Shown piece by piece: positions 25,243-35,328 of a DNA stretch of 64,000 nt. The position numbers and the translations under genes are program-made. The first letter of the stretch is position 1. Every line of letters starts with the position of its first letter. The DNA lies in NCBI RefSeq assembly GCF_016862955.1, contig NZ_BONY01000001.1, positions 310,001 to 374,000 on the forward strand, read 5' to 3'. The stretch comes from Rhizocola hellebori. Its GTDB lineage: Bacteria; Actinomycetota; Actinomycetes; Mycobacteriales; Micromonosporaceae. Under the pieces are notes generated by a model that made no database searches, had not been told where the DNA came from, and worked only from the letters and a program-made list of their open reading frames with translations.

Positions 25243-27957
25243 ATGACCACTGCTGCCCTGAGTTTCCTGCCCTGGGTTCGCCAGGGCGCCGCCGCGGCCA
25301 TCGCCGTGCCGGACGATCTGGGCCTGCCCAGCCAGAATCCGGTGCGCCCGGTCGCAGCCATCGCGGCCACGCTCACCCTGCACGACGGGCCGTCCGTGCC
25401 GGCGCCGCCGATCACCCTGCGCGGCCCGGCGGACGTGGCCGGGTTCCACGCCAATCAGGTGGTACGAACGGATCCTCGCCCGTCGAGCACCGACTTCGAA
25501 GCCAACTGCTTCCCGTCGGTCGAGTTTGACCGGCCAGACTTCCCGTGGCTGTTCACCCCGGCGAAGGCCGACGGCCAGAACCGATTGCGGCCCTGGCTGT
25601 GCCTCGTAGTGGTGGAGAACCGGCCCGGTGTCACGGTGAACGCAGCCGCCGACGGGCCGCTCGCGGTGCTGCGCATCGCAGCGCCGGCCAGCCCCGCCGT
25701 CGAGTTGCCCGATCTCAAGGACTCCTGGGCGTGGGCCCACGCCCAGGCCTCTACCGCAGACACCGGCGAGGGCGCGGTCCTCGGCGCGCTGGGCGACCCG
25801 GCGCGCGGCCTGTCCCGGTTGGTGTGCCCCCGCTTCCTGGCGGCCGACACCGACTACCTCGCCTGTGTGGTGCCCACTTTCGAAGTGGGCCGCAAGTCCG
25901 GGCTGGGCCTGCCGATCACCCCCGCCGACGTCGACCCGGCCACCGGCGTGCTTACCCCGGCTTGGTCGCTGGCCAGCGGGCCGGTCGAGGTGGTGTTGCC
26001 GGTGTACTTCCAGTGGTCGTTCCGGACCGGCCCGGCCGGTGACTTCGCCTCGCTGGCCGGCCGGCTGCAACCGGGGGTGCCGGCCGGTCTGGGTACCCGC
26101 ACCATCGACATCGGTCAGCCCGGGTTCCCGGCCTCCGGAGTGAGCATAGTGGAGCTCGATGGCGCGCTGGCACCGATCGGGCCGACACCGGCCGACCCGA
26201 TCCCATTGGCGTATAAGACTTCCCTGGCCGGTGTCCTCAACGGACCCGCGGGGCAACCGGCACAGGTGCTGGCCCCGCCGATCTACGGCCGGTGGCCGGC
26301 CGGCGTCACCACGGTCGCCCCGGCCGGGACCACCTGGGTCGACCAGCTCAACGTCGACCCGCGCCGCCGGATCGCCGCCGCGTTGGGGACCAGGGTGGTG
26401 CAGGAACACCAGGAGGCGCTGATGGCCTCCGCCTGGGATCAGGCCGCCCAGGTGCGCGAGGCGAACCAGCGGCTGCGCCAGATGCAGCTCAGTCTTGCGG
26501 TGAGCAGGTCCTTGTACCGCAAAAACCTGGCCGTGCTGTCGGAGGAGCAGATCCTGCGGGTGGCCGCACCGGCGTTCGGGCGGATATGGAACGGCGACGT
26601 GTCGATCCTGGCCGAGCAGACCGGCTCCGCGCTGCAGGCCGGTGCCAACCAGGCGGCCATGCGCCGCATCGGCCGCCAGCGCGGCCCACTGTCGCGCCGG
26701 GTCCTGGCCAAGGGGCCGCAACCCCGTTCGGCCACCGACACCTGGGTGGCCCGGCTCAACGAAATGCCCGGCACCGTGGTCCCCGCGCCCCCACCGCCCC
26801 CGGCCGCCGACCGGGTGCCGTTCCCAGCCGCGCTTGCCTTGGCCCGCAACAGAATCAGCCCCACCGACACCCAGTCGTCCTTTGGCGTGTTCTTCGTGGC
26901 CGCCGAGAACGCGCCGGTGAGCCAGCCCGGAAATCCGGTCGTGGACACGTCGCGGACCGAGCTGCCGGACTTCTTCCGCCACGCCGCCGGCCGGAATTGG
27001 GACCGCTTCTTCCCCGTCCGTGACCTCACGCCGCCCCCGCAACCCGTTGCCCTGCAGAGCATCCGGGAGCTGGTGCTGGCGCAGACCGAGCCGGGGACCA
27101 CGCTGCGGGCGCTCGCCGGCGCCATCGTCGGCACCGGCGACAGCGTGCTGGCCCCGACCCCACCGGGCATCTCCGGCACCGGCTTGGAAACGGTCATGAC
27201 CGGGCCGAGCTTCCCGCAGCCGATGTACGAGCCGCTGCGGGAACTGTCCCAGGACCTGTTCCTGCCCGGGTTGGAGAAGATCCAGCCCGACACCGTGCTC
27301 GGCCTGCAGACCAATCGGGCTTTCGTGGAGAGCTATCTGGTGGGGCTCAATCACGAGATGGGCCGCGAGCTGTTGTGGCGTGGCTACCCGACCGATCAGC
27401 GCGGCACCTGTTTCGCGCACTTCTGGGGCTTGGGTGTGCCCAACGCCGCCCCGGCCGACATCACCGACCTGGTGACCTGGAAGGCCCGCGGGTTGGCCAG
27501 CAGCACCAACGCCCCGCAGACCGGCGAACAGTTCGTGATGGTGATACGCAGCAGCCTGCTGGCCCGCTATCCGAACGCCACCATCTATCTGACCCCGGCG
27601 ATCCATCCTGGATCACCGCCAGACCTGACCCGGATCGTGCCGGACGAGGCCCCGGCGCACGAGCAGCTGCCGCTGTTCAGCGGCGCGCTCCAGCCCGACA
27701 TCGCGTTCTTCGGCTTCGCCGTCTCCACGGCACAGGCCACCGGCGCTGACGGCGGGCCGGGCTACTACGTCGTGATCCAGGAGCACCCCACCGAGCCGCG
27801 CTTCGGCCTGGACGTCGGCTACCCGCACACCGGCAGCCATTTGGCGCTCGGCCCGCAAGCCCCGACCGGCTCCACCGCGGCGCAACTGGCCGCGCAGACC
27901 CGCAGGCGACCGGTACGCCTTGCGCTGCACGCCTCTCGCCTCATCACGCACGCCTGA
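25243..27957 (+). CDS. conserved large protein of unknown function, 904 residues
   Basis: I cannot assign a function. The protein opens 'TTAALSFLPWVRQGAAAAI' and continues with soluble, mixed alpha/beta sequence. Distinct segments include 'VVRTDPRPSSTDFEANCFPS', 'FDRPDFPWLFTP', 'LRPWLCLVVVE' and 'DLKDSWAWAHAQ'. A helical part lies at about 380-460 ('REANQRLRQMQLSLAVSRSL'). There is no signal peptide or membrane helix. The start at 25243 follows GGGAGG; the frame is open further 5' only as an overlap with DUF6603 coding sequence. I have an impression that this family recurs beside DUF6603 proteins in other bacteria, which would need a search to confirm. Confidence 0.7.
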   Translation: MTTAALSFLPWVRQGAAAAIAVPDDLGLPSQNPVRPVAAIAATLTLHDGPSVPAPPITLRGPADVAGFHANQVVRTDPRPSSTDFEANCFPSVEFDRPDFPWLFTPAKADGQNRLRPWLCLVVVENRPGVTVNAAADGPLAVLRIAAPASPAVELPDLKDSWAWAHAQASTADTGEGAVLGALGDPARGLSRLVCPRFLAADTDYLACVVPTFEVGRKSGLGLPITPADVDPATGVLTPAWSLASGPVEVVLPVYFQWSFRTGPAGDFASLAGRLQPGVPAGLGTRTIDIGQPGFPASGVSIVELDGALAPIGPTPADPIPLAYKTSLAGVLNGPAGQPAQVLAPPIYGRWPAGVTTVAPAGTTWVDQLNVDPRRRIAAALGTRVVQEHQEALMASAWDQAAQVREANQRLRQMQLSLAVSRSLYRKNLAVLSEEQILRVAAPAFGRIWNGDVSILAEQTGSALQAGANQAAMRRIGRQRGPLSRRVLAKGPQPRSATDTWVARLNEMPGTVVPAPPPPPAADRVPFPAALALARNRISPTDTQSSFGVFFVAAENAPVSQPGNPVVDTSRTELPDFFRHAAGRNWDRFFPVRDLTPPPQPVALQSIRELVLAQTEPGTTLRALAGAIVGTGDSVLAPTPPGISGTGLETVMTGPSFPQPMYEPLRELSQDLFLPGLEKIQPDTVLGLQTNRAFVESYLVGLNHEMGRELLWRGYPTDQRGTCFAHFWGLGVPNAAPADITDLVTWKARGLASSTNAPQTGEQFVMVIRSSLLARYPNATIYLTPAIHPGSPPDLTRIVPDEAPAHEQLPLFSGALQPDIAFFGFAVSTAQATGADGGPGYYVVIQEHPTEPRFGLDVGYPHTGSHLALGPQAPTGSTAAQLAAQTRRRPVRLALHASRLITHA

Positions 27958-27968
27958 AACCCGGACGG

Positions 27969-30900
27969 ATGACCCCGATGAACTCGACGAGCCCCACGCT
28001 GTTCGACTCCCCCATGGCGCCTCCGCGGGCCAACGAGGGGATCCCCAACCCGGGCCTGTGCCCCAGCGATCTGCCGCTGGTGTTGCTGCCGGTGCGGCTG
28101 GAGACCCGGTTCTTTCCGCTCACGGCCACCACCACCGAGCTGCGCATCCGGGTTTACCCCGATCAGGTGCATCTGGATACCCATGAACCGCAGCTCACCG
28201 CCGAGGAGCGGGACTGGGGAACCCGTTACTGGCAGGCGGATTGGGCAGCCGCGGCCAACCTCGACGCCCGCCGTGACGCCTGGCGGACCCTCGCCGACCG
28301 CTTCGGCGCACCGCGGGCCGCCTGGATCGTCCGCGCTTTGCAGCCAACAAATCTGGCGCAGCGCCCGGCCGCCTCGCCGGTGTTCCCCAACCTGACCGAA
28401 CCGGCGCCGCAGCATCGGTGGAACCGCGCGCCCCAAGCCCGGCTGCTGCCGGATCGCTGGATCGCCATCGTGCACTCGGCCGGGCAGGTGGCGCAGATCG
28501 CCACCGGCGCCGACATCCCGCGGCCGTTGGCCGTCGGCCCGGACCCGCAGGCCCCGCCCCCGGACGAGGCCACCCGCGCGGCCATCGACAGCGGCGAGGA
28601 GCTGGCTATCGACGGCGCGATGACCTGGCTGGTCGACTTCGACGAAGCCGAACGGGTGGGCATGGCCCTGCGCATGAGCATCCCCACCTCGGTGGCGAAC
28701 GCCGGATTGGACAGCCTGTTGGTGTTCGGGGTGGTGCGCTCCCTGGGCGTGGCCGAAACCGCGGCCGGTTTCGCCGATCTGCTCGACGCCCATCACTACA
28801 CCGACGGCTTGGCGTTCCTGCCTTTGGGCACCCCCACCAACAACACCGACGATCGCCGCGCCGGGTACGACTCGGCCGATCCGGACCGGGCCACCAGTTT
28901 CGCCAACGAGATGCTCACCGACCCGAACCGGTCGGTGAACGCCTTGCGCGCCGGGGCCGCGCTCGGCCTGTCCTTCCCGCGCATCGCCGGAACCCTGGGC
29001 CGGCTGGACGGTGCGGCCCGCGATCACGACACCGATCTGCGCGCCATGAACACCGCCTTGTGGCCGGCGGGCTGGGGCTACTACCTGACCAACATGATCG
29101 GTGCCGAGACCGGTCTGTCGCCCGACGCGGTGGACTGGGTGCGCGGTCACTTCCTGGACTACGTCCGGGCCGGCGGGCCGTTGCCCGCCTTGCGATGCGG
29201 GCCGCAGCCTTATGGCATCCTGCCGGTCACGCTGCTCGACGGGTGGACACCGCAGCCCGGCGACCAGAGCGCGGCCCGGCAAGGCTGGCTTCGGGATCTG
29301 CTGGTCCACGCCCGGGACAGGATCTGGCGTCCGGTGCTGGGCAGCGTGGCCCGCATCGGCCTGCGCACCCCGCCCGACCCCGACGCCGACCTGGCCGACG
29401 TCATGCGGACAGACGGAATCTCCCACGGCCACCTGGCTCGCCCGGTGCTGGGCCGCCATTACGTGCAGCACCTCTACTCGCTCAACGCCCAGTCACTCAG
29501 CGCCGACCTGCAGGCCCAGGACGTCATCGCCGACAAAATCCTTACCCTGCTTGGGTTGCCGACCCAGGCCGGGCACCGCCCACACGTGGCGGGGGCGTTC
29601 CACTCCGACAGCGGCCTGCCGGTCACCGCACCACTGGTGCAGCCCGACGGGGTCGCAGCTGGGCTGCCAGGTCATAGCGACTATCTCGGCGCGTTGCTGG
29701 CCGCGACAACGATCGATGCGATCGTCAACGCCGCGCCTGCCCCGGCCAGCCTGCTGCATGCGTTGCTGCGGCACGGCCTGCTGCGTGAGTTCGCGACCGC
29801 CGCCGCCCGCATCGCCGCCACCATCCCGGGCAGCCCCAGCCTCGCCACCCTTTTGCGCGACCTCGAACTCGTGGATCTCGTCGACGTGCCGCCGGTCAAC
29901 TTCGTCCTGGCGACCCCGCCGCAGACCCGCCATTGGCGTCGCCAGCTCGACCTCACCGACGCGCCGCTGACCGCCGGGGCCAGCATCCGCGCTTACCTGG
30001 AAGGGCTCACCGACTTCGGGGCCGCGCCGGTGGCGTCGCTGGGCCAGTTCCGCGCCGGCCTCGCCCACCTTCGCGGCCTCGACGACGAGAGCCTGCACGT
30101 GCTCATGCAGAGCACGCTGGACCTCTCCTCGCACCGGCTCGACGCGTGGATCACGTCGTTCGCCACCAAACGCCTCGCCCAGCTGCTGCCGGACGGGCCG
30201 CAGGGGCAATACATCGGCGCATATGGATGGGTGGAGAACCTGCGGCCCGGTCCTGTCCGCACCCCGCTTCCCGCCAGCGCCCTGCCTCCCGGCGAACCCG
30301 GGCCGCTTTACGCCCCGGCCAACGACAGCGGCTTCCTCCACGCGCCCTCGGTGAACCATGCCAGCACCGCTGCCCTGTTACGCAACGCGCATCTCGGACC
30401 GAGCGGCGTGCCCTCCGCAGAAGGGCCTTTCGCCATCGATCTGTCGTCAAGGCGGGTCCGCGACGCCGAGAACCTCCTCGACGGGGTCCGGCAGGGGCAG
30501 CCGCTGGGCGCGCTGCTCGGTTACCGCCTCGAACGCCATCTGCACGAACTTCAGCTCGACCGGTTCGTGGCGCCGCTGCGTGAGCTCGCGCCGATCGCCG
30601 TGCGCGAGCGCAGCGCCGACCAGCCCAAGGCCGAAGCGATCGCGGCCGGCAACGTTGTCGACGGGCTGATGCTGCTGCGACGGTACGACGAGAGCGGCCC
30701 CTCACTGCTCACCGGCGCGCTGACCGGGGCGAGCAGCGCCGAGCTGAACGCGGTCACCAATGAGCTCGCGGCGCTGGCCGACTCGGTCGACGCGCTCGGC
30801 GACGCCCTCACCGCCGAGGCCGCGCACCAGCTCGTGCAGGGCAACACGGCCAGGATGGCCAGCACCCTGGCGGCCGTCTCGCAGGGCGAGGCACTGCCGG

Positions 30901-32456
30901 CCGAGCTGGCGGTGACCCGTACCCCGCGCAGCGGCAACCCGGTCACCCATCGGGTCGCGGTGCTGTTCAGCGGCGTGTCCAATTCGGGCGGTGGCTGGCT
31001 GGCCTACAACGCCACCCCGCGGCCGCTGGCCGAACGCTGGCTCAGCGCCTGGGTGCGCCAGCTGCTCGGTGACGCCCGCACCATCCGCTGCACGGTGCAA
31101 CGCCTCGACGAGGCCACCGGGGCGGTAGTCCAGACCGTGCGCTTCCCGCTCAACGACGTGCCGGTGACCGCGCTCGACTTCGTTTATTTCACGGGTACCG
31201 ATGCGGGCGGCCTGTGTTACGCCGAGCAGCTCGTGCTCTACCACGCGCGGGTCATGACCGGCGGGTTCGGTGCCACGGCGGCCCTACGGCTGCACCATGT
31301 TCGGCCGCAAGACCTGTCTCCCGGCGAAACCACCCTGTTCGACGCGCTGGAACAGGCGCGGGCGATCCGCACCACCCTTTCCGGCACCCGCGGGCTGCTG
31401 CCCGACGACCTGTCCCCACCGGGACGCGCCGCCGGCGCCACGGTCGACCTCGCCGAGCTGGAAAGCAGGATCGTGCGTCTGGAGAACACGCTCGACCGGT
31501 TCCACAAAGCACTGTCCGCTTCGGCGGCCAAGAGCACGGCCGCCACCGCCGACGAGCTGCGTACCGGCCTGCTCAACCTGAGCCTGCTGGGCGTGGGCGG
31601 GTCGGTGCCGTGCGTGGCCACCGACGACGACACGGCCACCCGCATGGCGCTGCTGAGCCAGGCCAACGCGGTGCTGAAAGAATCCGCGCCGCGCCTGGCC
31701 CGCGCCACCGCTTTGCGCGCCGCGCCCGCCGTGCCCGACCCGCGTGCCCGGGTGCAGCAGCTCGTCGACCGCGCACACAACGTCTGCGGCAACGAACTGG
31801 TGGTGCTGCCCTACTTCACCTGCGACGTGGCCGGCGCCACCGAACTGGGCGGGGCGCTGGCGGCCAGCACTCAGCAGCAGGGCGGCGACAGGCTTGCCGC
31901 GCACGGCTGGTACACCCGGATGGCCCGGGTTCGTGAACCGCTCGCCCGGCTCGGCACCTGCCTGCGCCTGGCCGACGTGCTGAGCACCGGCGCCCGGCTC
32001 AACCTCACCGTCGCCCAGCTGCCCTTCGACGCACGCGAACGCTGGGTCGGGCTGCCCCCGGCCGACGGCACCGAATTGGCGGCGAACAAGCTGTCCCTGG
32101 TGTGCCAGTCGACGCTGCCGCTGGACGCGGCCAAGGCGCTGTGCGGGCTGCTTATCGACGAGTGGGTCGAGGTCGTGCCGAACAAGACCGAGACCACCGC
32201 GCTCGCCTTCCAGCTCGACCCGCCAAATTCTGTGCCACCGCAGAACATTCTGGTGGCCGTGCCACCGGTGCCCGGGCAGGCGTGGGACACCGAAACCCTG
32301 CGCCGGGTCCTCATGGAAACCCTTGACCTGGCCAAGCTTCGCGCGGTCGACCCGGCCCTGCTCGGCGCGGCCGCCCAGTACCTGCCCGCGCTGTACCTGC
32401 CGTTCAACGCCGCCGACGACGCGGTATCCACCGACTTCGCCCCTTACACCGGATAG
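27969..32456 (+). CDS. conserved giant protein of unknown function, 1495 residues
   Basis: I do not recognise a named domain. After a short N-terminal extension the sequence reads 'LVLLPVRLETRFFPL' and 'ELRIRVYPDQVHLDTHEPQL', followed by a long soluble alpha/beta body with helical stretches (for example about 1150-1190) and no membrane helix or signal peptide. The C-terminal part has 'AHNVCGNELVVLPYFTCD'. Codon use looks like that of its neighbours. It begins 11 bases after the 904-residue gene and ends 15 bases before the 818-residue gene, so it sits in the middle of a tight operon. Its size suggests a structural or multi-domain assembly protein, which is inference only. Confidence 0.7.
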   Translation: MTPMNSTSPTLFDSPMAPPRANEGIPNPGLCPSDLPLVLLPVRLETRFFPLTATTTELRIRVYPDQVHLDTHEPQLTAEERDWGTRYWQADWAAAANLDARRDAWRTLADRFGAPRAAWIVRALQPTNLAQRPAASPVFPNLTEPAPQHRWNRAPQARLLPDRWIAIVHSAGQVAQIATGADIPRPLAVGPDPQAPPPDEATRAAIDSGEELAIDGAMTWLVDFDEAERVGMALRMSIPTSVANAGLDSLLVFGVVRSLGVAETAAGFADLLDAHHYTDGLAFLPLGTPTNNTDDRRAGYDSADPDRATSFANEMLTDPNRSVNALRAGAALGLSFPRIAGTLGRLDGAARDHDTDLRAMNTALWPAGWGYYLTNMIGAETGLSPDAVDWVRGHFLDYVRAGGPLPALRCGPQPYGILPVTLLDGWTPQPGDQSAARQGWLRDLLVHARDRIWRPVLGSVARIGLRTPPDPDADLADVMRTDGISHGHLARPVLGRHYVQHLYSLNAQSLSADLQAQDVIADKILTLLGLPTQAGHRPHVAGAFHSDSGLPVTAPLVQPDGVAAGLPGHSDYLGALLAATTIDAIVNAAPAPASLLHALLRHGLLREFATAAARIAATIPGSPSLATLLRDLELVDLVDVPPVNFVLATPPQTRHWRRQLDLTDAPLTAGASIRAYLEGLTDFGAAPVASLGQFRAGLAHLRGLDDESLHVLMQSTLDLSSHRLDAWITSFATKRLAQLLPDGPQGQYIGAYGWVENLRPGPVRTPLPASALPPGEPGPLYAPANDSGFLHAPSVNHASTAALLRNAHLGPSGVPSAEGPFAIDLSSRRVRDAENLLDGVRQGQPLGALLGYRLERHLHELQLDRFVAPLRELAPIAVRERSADQPKAEAIAAGNVVDGLMLLRRYDESGPSLLTGALTGASSAELNAVTNELAALADSVDALGDALTAEAAHQLVQGNTARMASTLAAVSQGEALPAELAVTRTPRSGNPVTHRVAVLFSGVSNSGGGWLAYNATPRPLAERWLSAWVRQLLGDARTIRCTVQRLDEATGAVVQTVRFPLNDVPVTALDFVYFTGTDAGGLCYAEQLVLYHARVMTGGFGATAALRLHHVRPQDLSPGETTLFDALEQARAIRTTLSGTRGLLPDDLSPPGRAAGATVDLAELESRIVRLENTLDRFHKALSASAAKSTAATADELRTGLLNLSLLGVGGSVPCVATDDDTATRMALLSQANAVLKESAPRLARATALRAAPAVPDPRARVQQLVDRAHNVCGNELVVLPYFTCDVAGATELGGALAASTQQQGGDRLAAHGWYTRMARVREPLARLGTCLRLADVLSTGARLNLTVAQLPFDARERWVGLPPADGTELAANKLSLVCQSTLPLDAAKALCGLLIDEWVEVVPNKTETTALAFQLDPPNSVPPQNILVAVPPVPGQAWDTETLRRVLMETLDLAKLRAVDPALLGAAAQYLPALYLPFNAADDAVSTDFAPYTG

Positions 32457-32471
32457 CAAGGAAGGATCGTC

Positions 32472-34928
32472 ATGCTCGGAATCGGCATCTTCATCACCGG
32501 CCCGGCCGAGAACACCGTGGTAGGACGCCGCCAGCAGTTCACCGGCAGCATCGCGGCGTTCAACGGGTCGGTCTCCTCGGTCACCATCCAATTTGGATCC
32601 GGCGGCGAAACCATCAACGTCACCCCCGCCAACCGCAACGCCCGCAACGGCCTGGGCTGGAGCTGGACCGGGCTGATCCCCAACAGTATCCGCCCCGGCC
32701 AGTCCTTCCAGCTCATCGCCGTGGTCGACGGGACCATGAACACCAGTCCCCCCAACGATCCCGAGCCGAACATCGAACCCGCCCACGGCGAGCGGCGGGC
32801 CACCTACACCTTGGAAAATGTGGTGCCAAGCATCGCGATGACGCCGTTCCAGTCGCCGATCTCGACCCTGGCCGCCGGGTACACCACGACGTTCACCGGC
32901 ACCTTCGACGAGGCCAATCCCGGCGGCGTGTACGGCACCCCGCTGGTCCGCTATCAGATCGACAACGGTCCACTGCTCAATGCCACGACCGCCGGCAAGA
33001 CCTGGAGTGTCACCGCGACCTTCGCCCCGGGCCAGCACACCTTCACCGTGCAAGCCTCCGATCCGTTCAACAGCGTCACCAGCATCCAGCGGCCGCTTCA
33101 GGTGTACCGGTACCCAGCCCCGGGCACCACCGATCCGAACGTCACCAAGACCAGGGCGGGCCTGCCGACCACGTCCTCGGTCACCACCTGGACCCGGCTG
33201 GAACCGCAGATCGCCAACGCCGACATCGCGACCAGCACCGGTGCGCGGGTTCTCGACCCGCTGTGGCTGCTGACCCGGCAATGGCAACTGGGCGAGTTCC
33301 AGGCCGAGGACACCGGATCCCCGGTGAAGGCCCGTTTCCGGGCCACCACCGCCCCGCTGACCCGAAGCCGCCCAGGCCACCTGAACACCGGCACCAACGC
33401 GGGCACGCCTTACGACCCGGCGCGCACGCCACTGGAGGCGATCATCGAGCGTCGCCGGATGCGCCCCACCAACGTGGACGACACCCGGATGCTCACCGCC
33501 GCGGTCGACGCGGGCCTGCATTTCCTGCGCATGCTCGAACTCGACCCGGCCGGCGCGAAGTACCGGGCCGTGTTTCGCACCCGCTACCCCGTGCCCGACA
33601 CGCAAACCGACGACGCCGCCACCACCCGGTTTCTTCAGGCCATGGCCGGCCGCGCGGTCGACGCGCGGCAGCTGGTTCCGGCTTTCGCGATGCAGCCGAT
33701 CGTGTTCGACCCCACCCTGAGGATCGCCGCCGCCGATGTCCCCGCCTTGCAGCGGGTGGCGGCCGGGTGGCTTTCCTGGTACAGCGCGCTTTTCAGCGAA
33801 CCGACCGGCCCCGGCGATGATGCCTGGGATCCGGCGCGCCTGGAGTACTCGGCCTCGGTCGCGGCGCGGCTGGCCGACGAGCCGATCACGCTGTCCGCCG
33901 CCGAGTTCAACGGCGGCCGGCTGGACTGGAGCAGCTTTGACGTCAACCGCAAGTCCAATCTGGACACTACCGGCGACCAAGGCACCACCACCCTGAGCAA
34001 GGTTATGCTCCCGGCACCCATCGTGGTCCGCGGCGCGCCCGCGCCGCGCTTCTGGGAGGTCGAAGACGCCAAGGTCGCCTACGGTCTGCTCCCCACCGGG
34101 CCCACCGACCTGGCCCACCTCATGCTCATCGAGTACGCCAGCACCTACGGCAACGACTGGTACGTCGTGCCGCTGCAGCTGCCAGTCGGCACCCTCACCC
34201 GGGTCGACTCGCTGGTGGTGACCGACACCTTCGGCGTAAAGAATCTGCTGCGGCCCATCGGCGATCCAACGCTACCCGCCCCCCACTTCTCCATGTGGCA
34301 GCTGTCCGACCTGCGCGCCCCCGGCGAACGCCTCGGTGTGCTGCGCGACGCCACCCGGCCGCTGGATCCGCGGGTTGGTTCCCCTGTGCCCAACCGATTT
34401 TTCCTGGCGCCCGCGATCGGCCGCAGTCTCGACGGGTCCACTTTGGAGGATGTGCTGTTCATGCGCGACGAGATGGCCAACGTGGCATGGGCGATCGAGC
34501 AGAGCGTGGAAAGCCCGGTCGAGCTTGCGGTCGCCCGCGACAACGGCGTCGCGCCCCCGCCTGTCGCCGGTGAGCTCGCGCGCTACTTGCTGGCCTCCAG
34601 CGTTGCGGACAACTGGATTCCGCTGCTGCCGGTCCAGCTGCCCGCCGGCCAGGACCACCCGGCCCAATCCCGGCTGCGGGTCGGCCAGGTTCTCCAGCCC
34701 GACGGCACCGGCAAAACCCATCCGGCCATCGGCCAGATTCTGCCCGCCGACACCGGTTTTCTCCTTTACGACGAGGAGATCCCGCGCGAAGGGGTGAGGG
34801 TGACGCGCTCCCGGCGGATGGCCCGCTGGAGTGACGGCAGCACCTGGATCTGGGCCGCGTTACGCAAACAGGCCGGCCGCGGCGAAGGCAACAGCGCGCT
34901 GGCTTTCGACCAGCTCATCGAGCCGTGA
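32472..34928 (+). CDS. conserved protein with N-terminal Ig-like domains, 818 residues
   Basis: The N-terminal ~215 residues look like two beta-sandwich (Ig/cadherin-like) domains: 'IFITGPAENTVVGRRQQFTG' and 'ATFAPGQHTFTVQASDPFNS'. The rest is soluble and unrecognised, with the distinctive segment 'LDPLWLLTRQWQLGEFQAED' near residue 265. No signal peptide or membrane helix. GGAAGG precedes the ATG at 32472. It is the last of the five-gene run and is followed by a 103-base gap before the lanthipeptide precursor. Surface-exposed adhesion-like domains attached to a large globular body are consistent with a structural role, but nothing fixes this. Confidence 0.7.
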   Translation: MLGIGIFITGPAENTVVGRRQQFTGSIAAFNGSVSSVTIQFGSGGETINVTPANRNARNGLGWSWTGLIPNSIRPGQSFQLIAVVDGTMNTSPPNDPEPNIEPAHGERRATYTLENVVPSIAMTPFQSPISTLAAGYTTTFTGTFDEANPGGVYGTPLVRYQIDNGPLLNATTAGKTWSVTATFAPGQHTFTVQASDPFNSVTSIQRPLQVYRYPAPGTTDPNVTKTRAGLPTTSSVTTWTRLEPQIANADIATSTGARVLDPLWLLTRQWQLGEFQAEDTGSPVKARFRATTAPLTRSRPGHLNTGTNAGTPYDPARTPLEAIIERRRMRPTNVDDTRMLTAAVDAGLHFLRMLELDPAGAKYRAVFRTRYPVPDTQTDDAATTRFLQAMAGRAVDARQLVPAFAMQPIVFDPTLRIAAADVPALQRVAAGWLSWYSALFSEPTGPGDDAWDPARLEYSASVAARLADEPITLSAAEFNGGRLDWSSFDVNRKSNLDTTGDQGTTTLSKVMLPAPIVVRGAPAPRFWEVEDAKVAYGLLPTGPTDLAHLMLIEYASTYGNDWYVVPLQLPVGTLTRVDSLVVTDTFGVKNLLRPIGDPTLPAPHFSMWQLSDLRAPGERLGVLRDATRPLDPRVGSPVPNRFFLAPAIGRSLDGSTLEDVLFMRDEMANVAWAIEQSVESPVELAVARDNGVAPPPVAGELARYLLASSVADNWIPLLPVQLPAGQDHPAQSRLRVGQVLQPDGTGKTHPAIGQILPADTGFLLYDEEIPREGVRVTRSRRMARWSDGSTWIWAALRKQAGRGEGNSALAFDQLIEP

Positions 34929-34945
34929 CCGCAAGTTGCCCGAAC

Positions 34946-34976
34946 TTGATTCATCGGGTTGAGGTGGCGATACGAT
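34946..34976 (+). promoter_or_regulatory. possible promoter for the lanthipeptide cassette
   Basis: TTGATT at 34946-34951 and TACGAT at 34971-34976 resemble -35 and -10 elements, with a 19-base spacer that is slightly long. TACGAT fits the actinobacterial TANNNT -10 pattern. It lies in the 103-base gap before the precursor gene, downstream of a small inverted repeat (CAAGTT/AACTTG). Not proven; read-through from upstream is equally possible. Confidence 0.35.
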
Positions 34977-35031
34977 GCTTCTGACCAGCGTTTCATTGGC
35001 TGAACAGCGATCTGAGCGAGGGGGAGCCGCG

Positions 35032-35328
35032 ATGACGAAGCCAGTGGGAATGACGGGCAGTGGGGCCTTGCTCGCTGAGGGAGAGCTGGACCTGTTCGAC
35101 ATCGACCTAAGGGTCTCGGCGCTGCATACAGTCCACGCCGAGGAGCCCGGGCCGCAGCCGACGCAGGGTGAGTTCACCTGCGAGCCCGCCTGCGACATCA
35201 GTGGGGTGAAGGAGTGCAACCCGAGTCCGGGGACGGACGACTGTTGCGAGGGCGGAGCCAGCATCATCCCGATCTCCGACGGCGCGTTCACCTGCGATTG
35301 CCCTGATACGGCAACATGCCCCAAGTAG
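35032..35328 (+). CDS. lanA: lanthipeptide precursor, FxLD-like, 98 residues
   Basis: The precursor starts at the ATG at 35032, with GGGGGAG 6-7 bases upstream. The leader carries 'LDLFDIDLRVSAL' (residues 20-31), a variant of the FxLD leader motif recognised by class I dehydratases (FDID in place of FDLD). The C-terminal core from about residue 46 holds eight Cys with several Ser and Thr: 'FTCEPACDISGVKEC', 'GTDDCCEGGAS' and 'FTCDCPDTATCPK'. LanB would dehydrate Ser/Thr and LanC would join them to Cys as thioether rings. The stop overlaps the start of the LanC gene. No dedicated protease, transporter or methyltransferase gene is adjacent, so maturation and export must rely on other genes. 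Confidence 0.82.
   Translation: MTKPVGMTGSGALLAEGELDLFDIDLRVSALHTVHAEEPGPQPTQGEFTCEPACDISGVKECNPSPGTDDCCEGGASIIPISDGAFTCDCPDTATCPK

Noticed and set aside
31284-34118. A 944-residue open frame on the - strand
   Set aside because: It lies antisense to the 1495- and 818-residue genes. It is rich in Gly, Arg, Gln and His, as expected of a GC-rich shadow frame, and has no recognisable motif.
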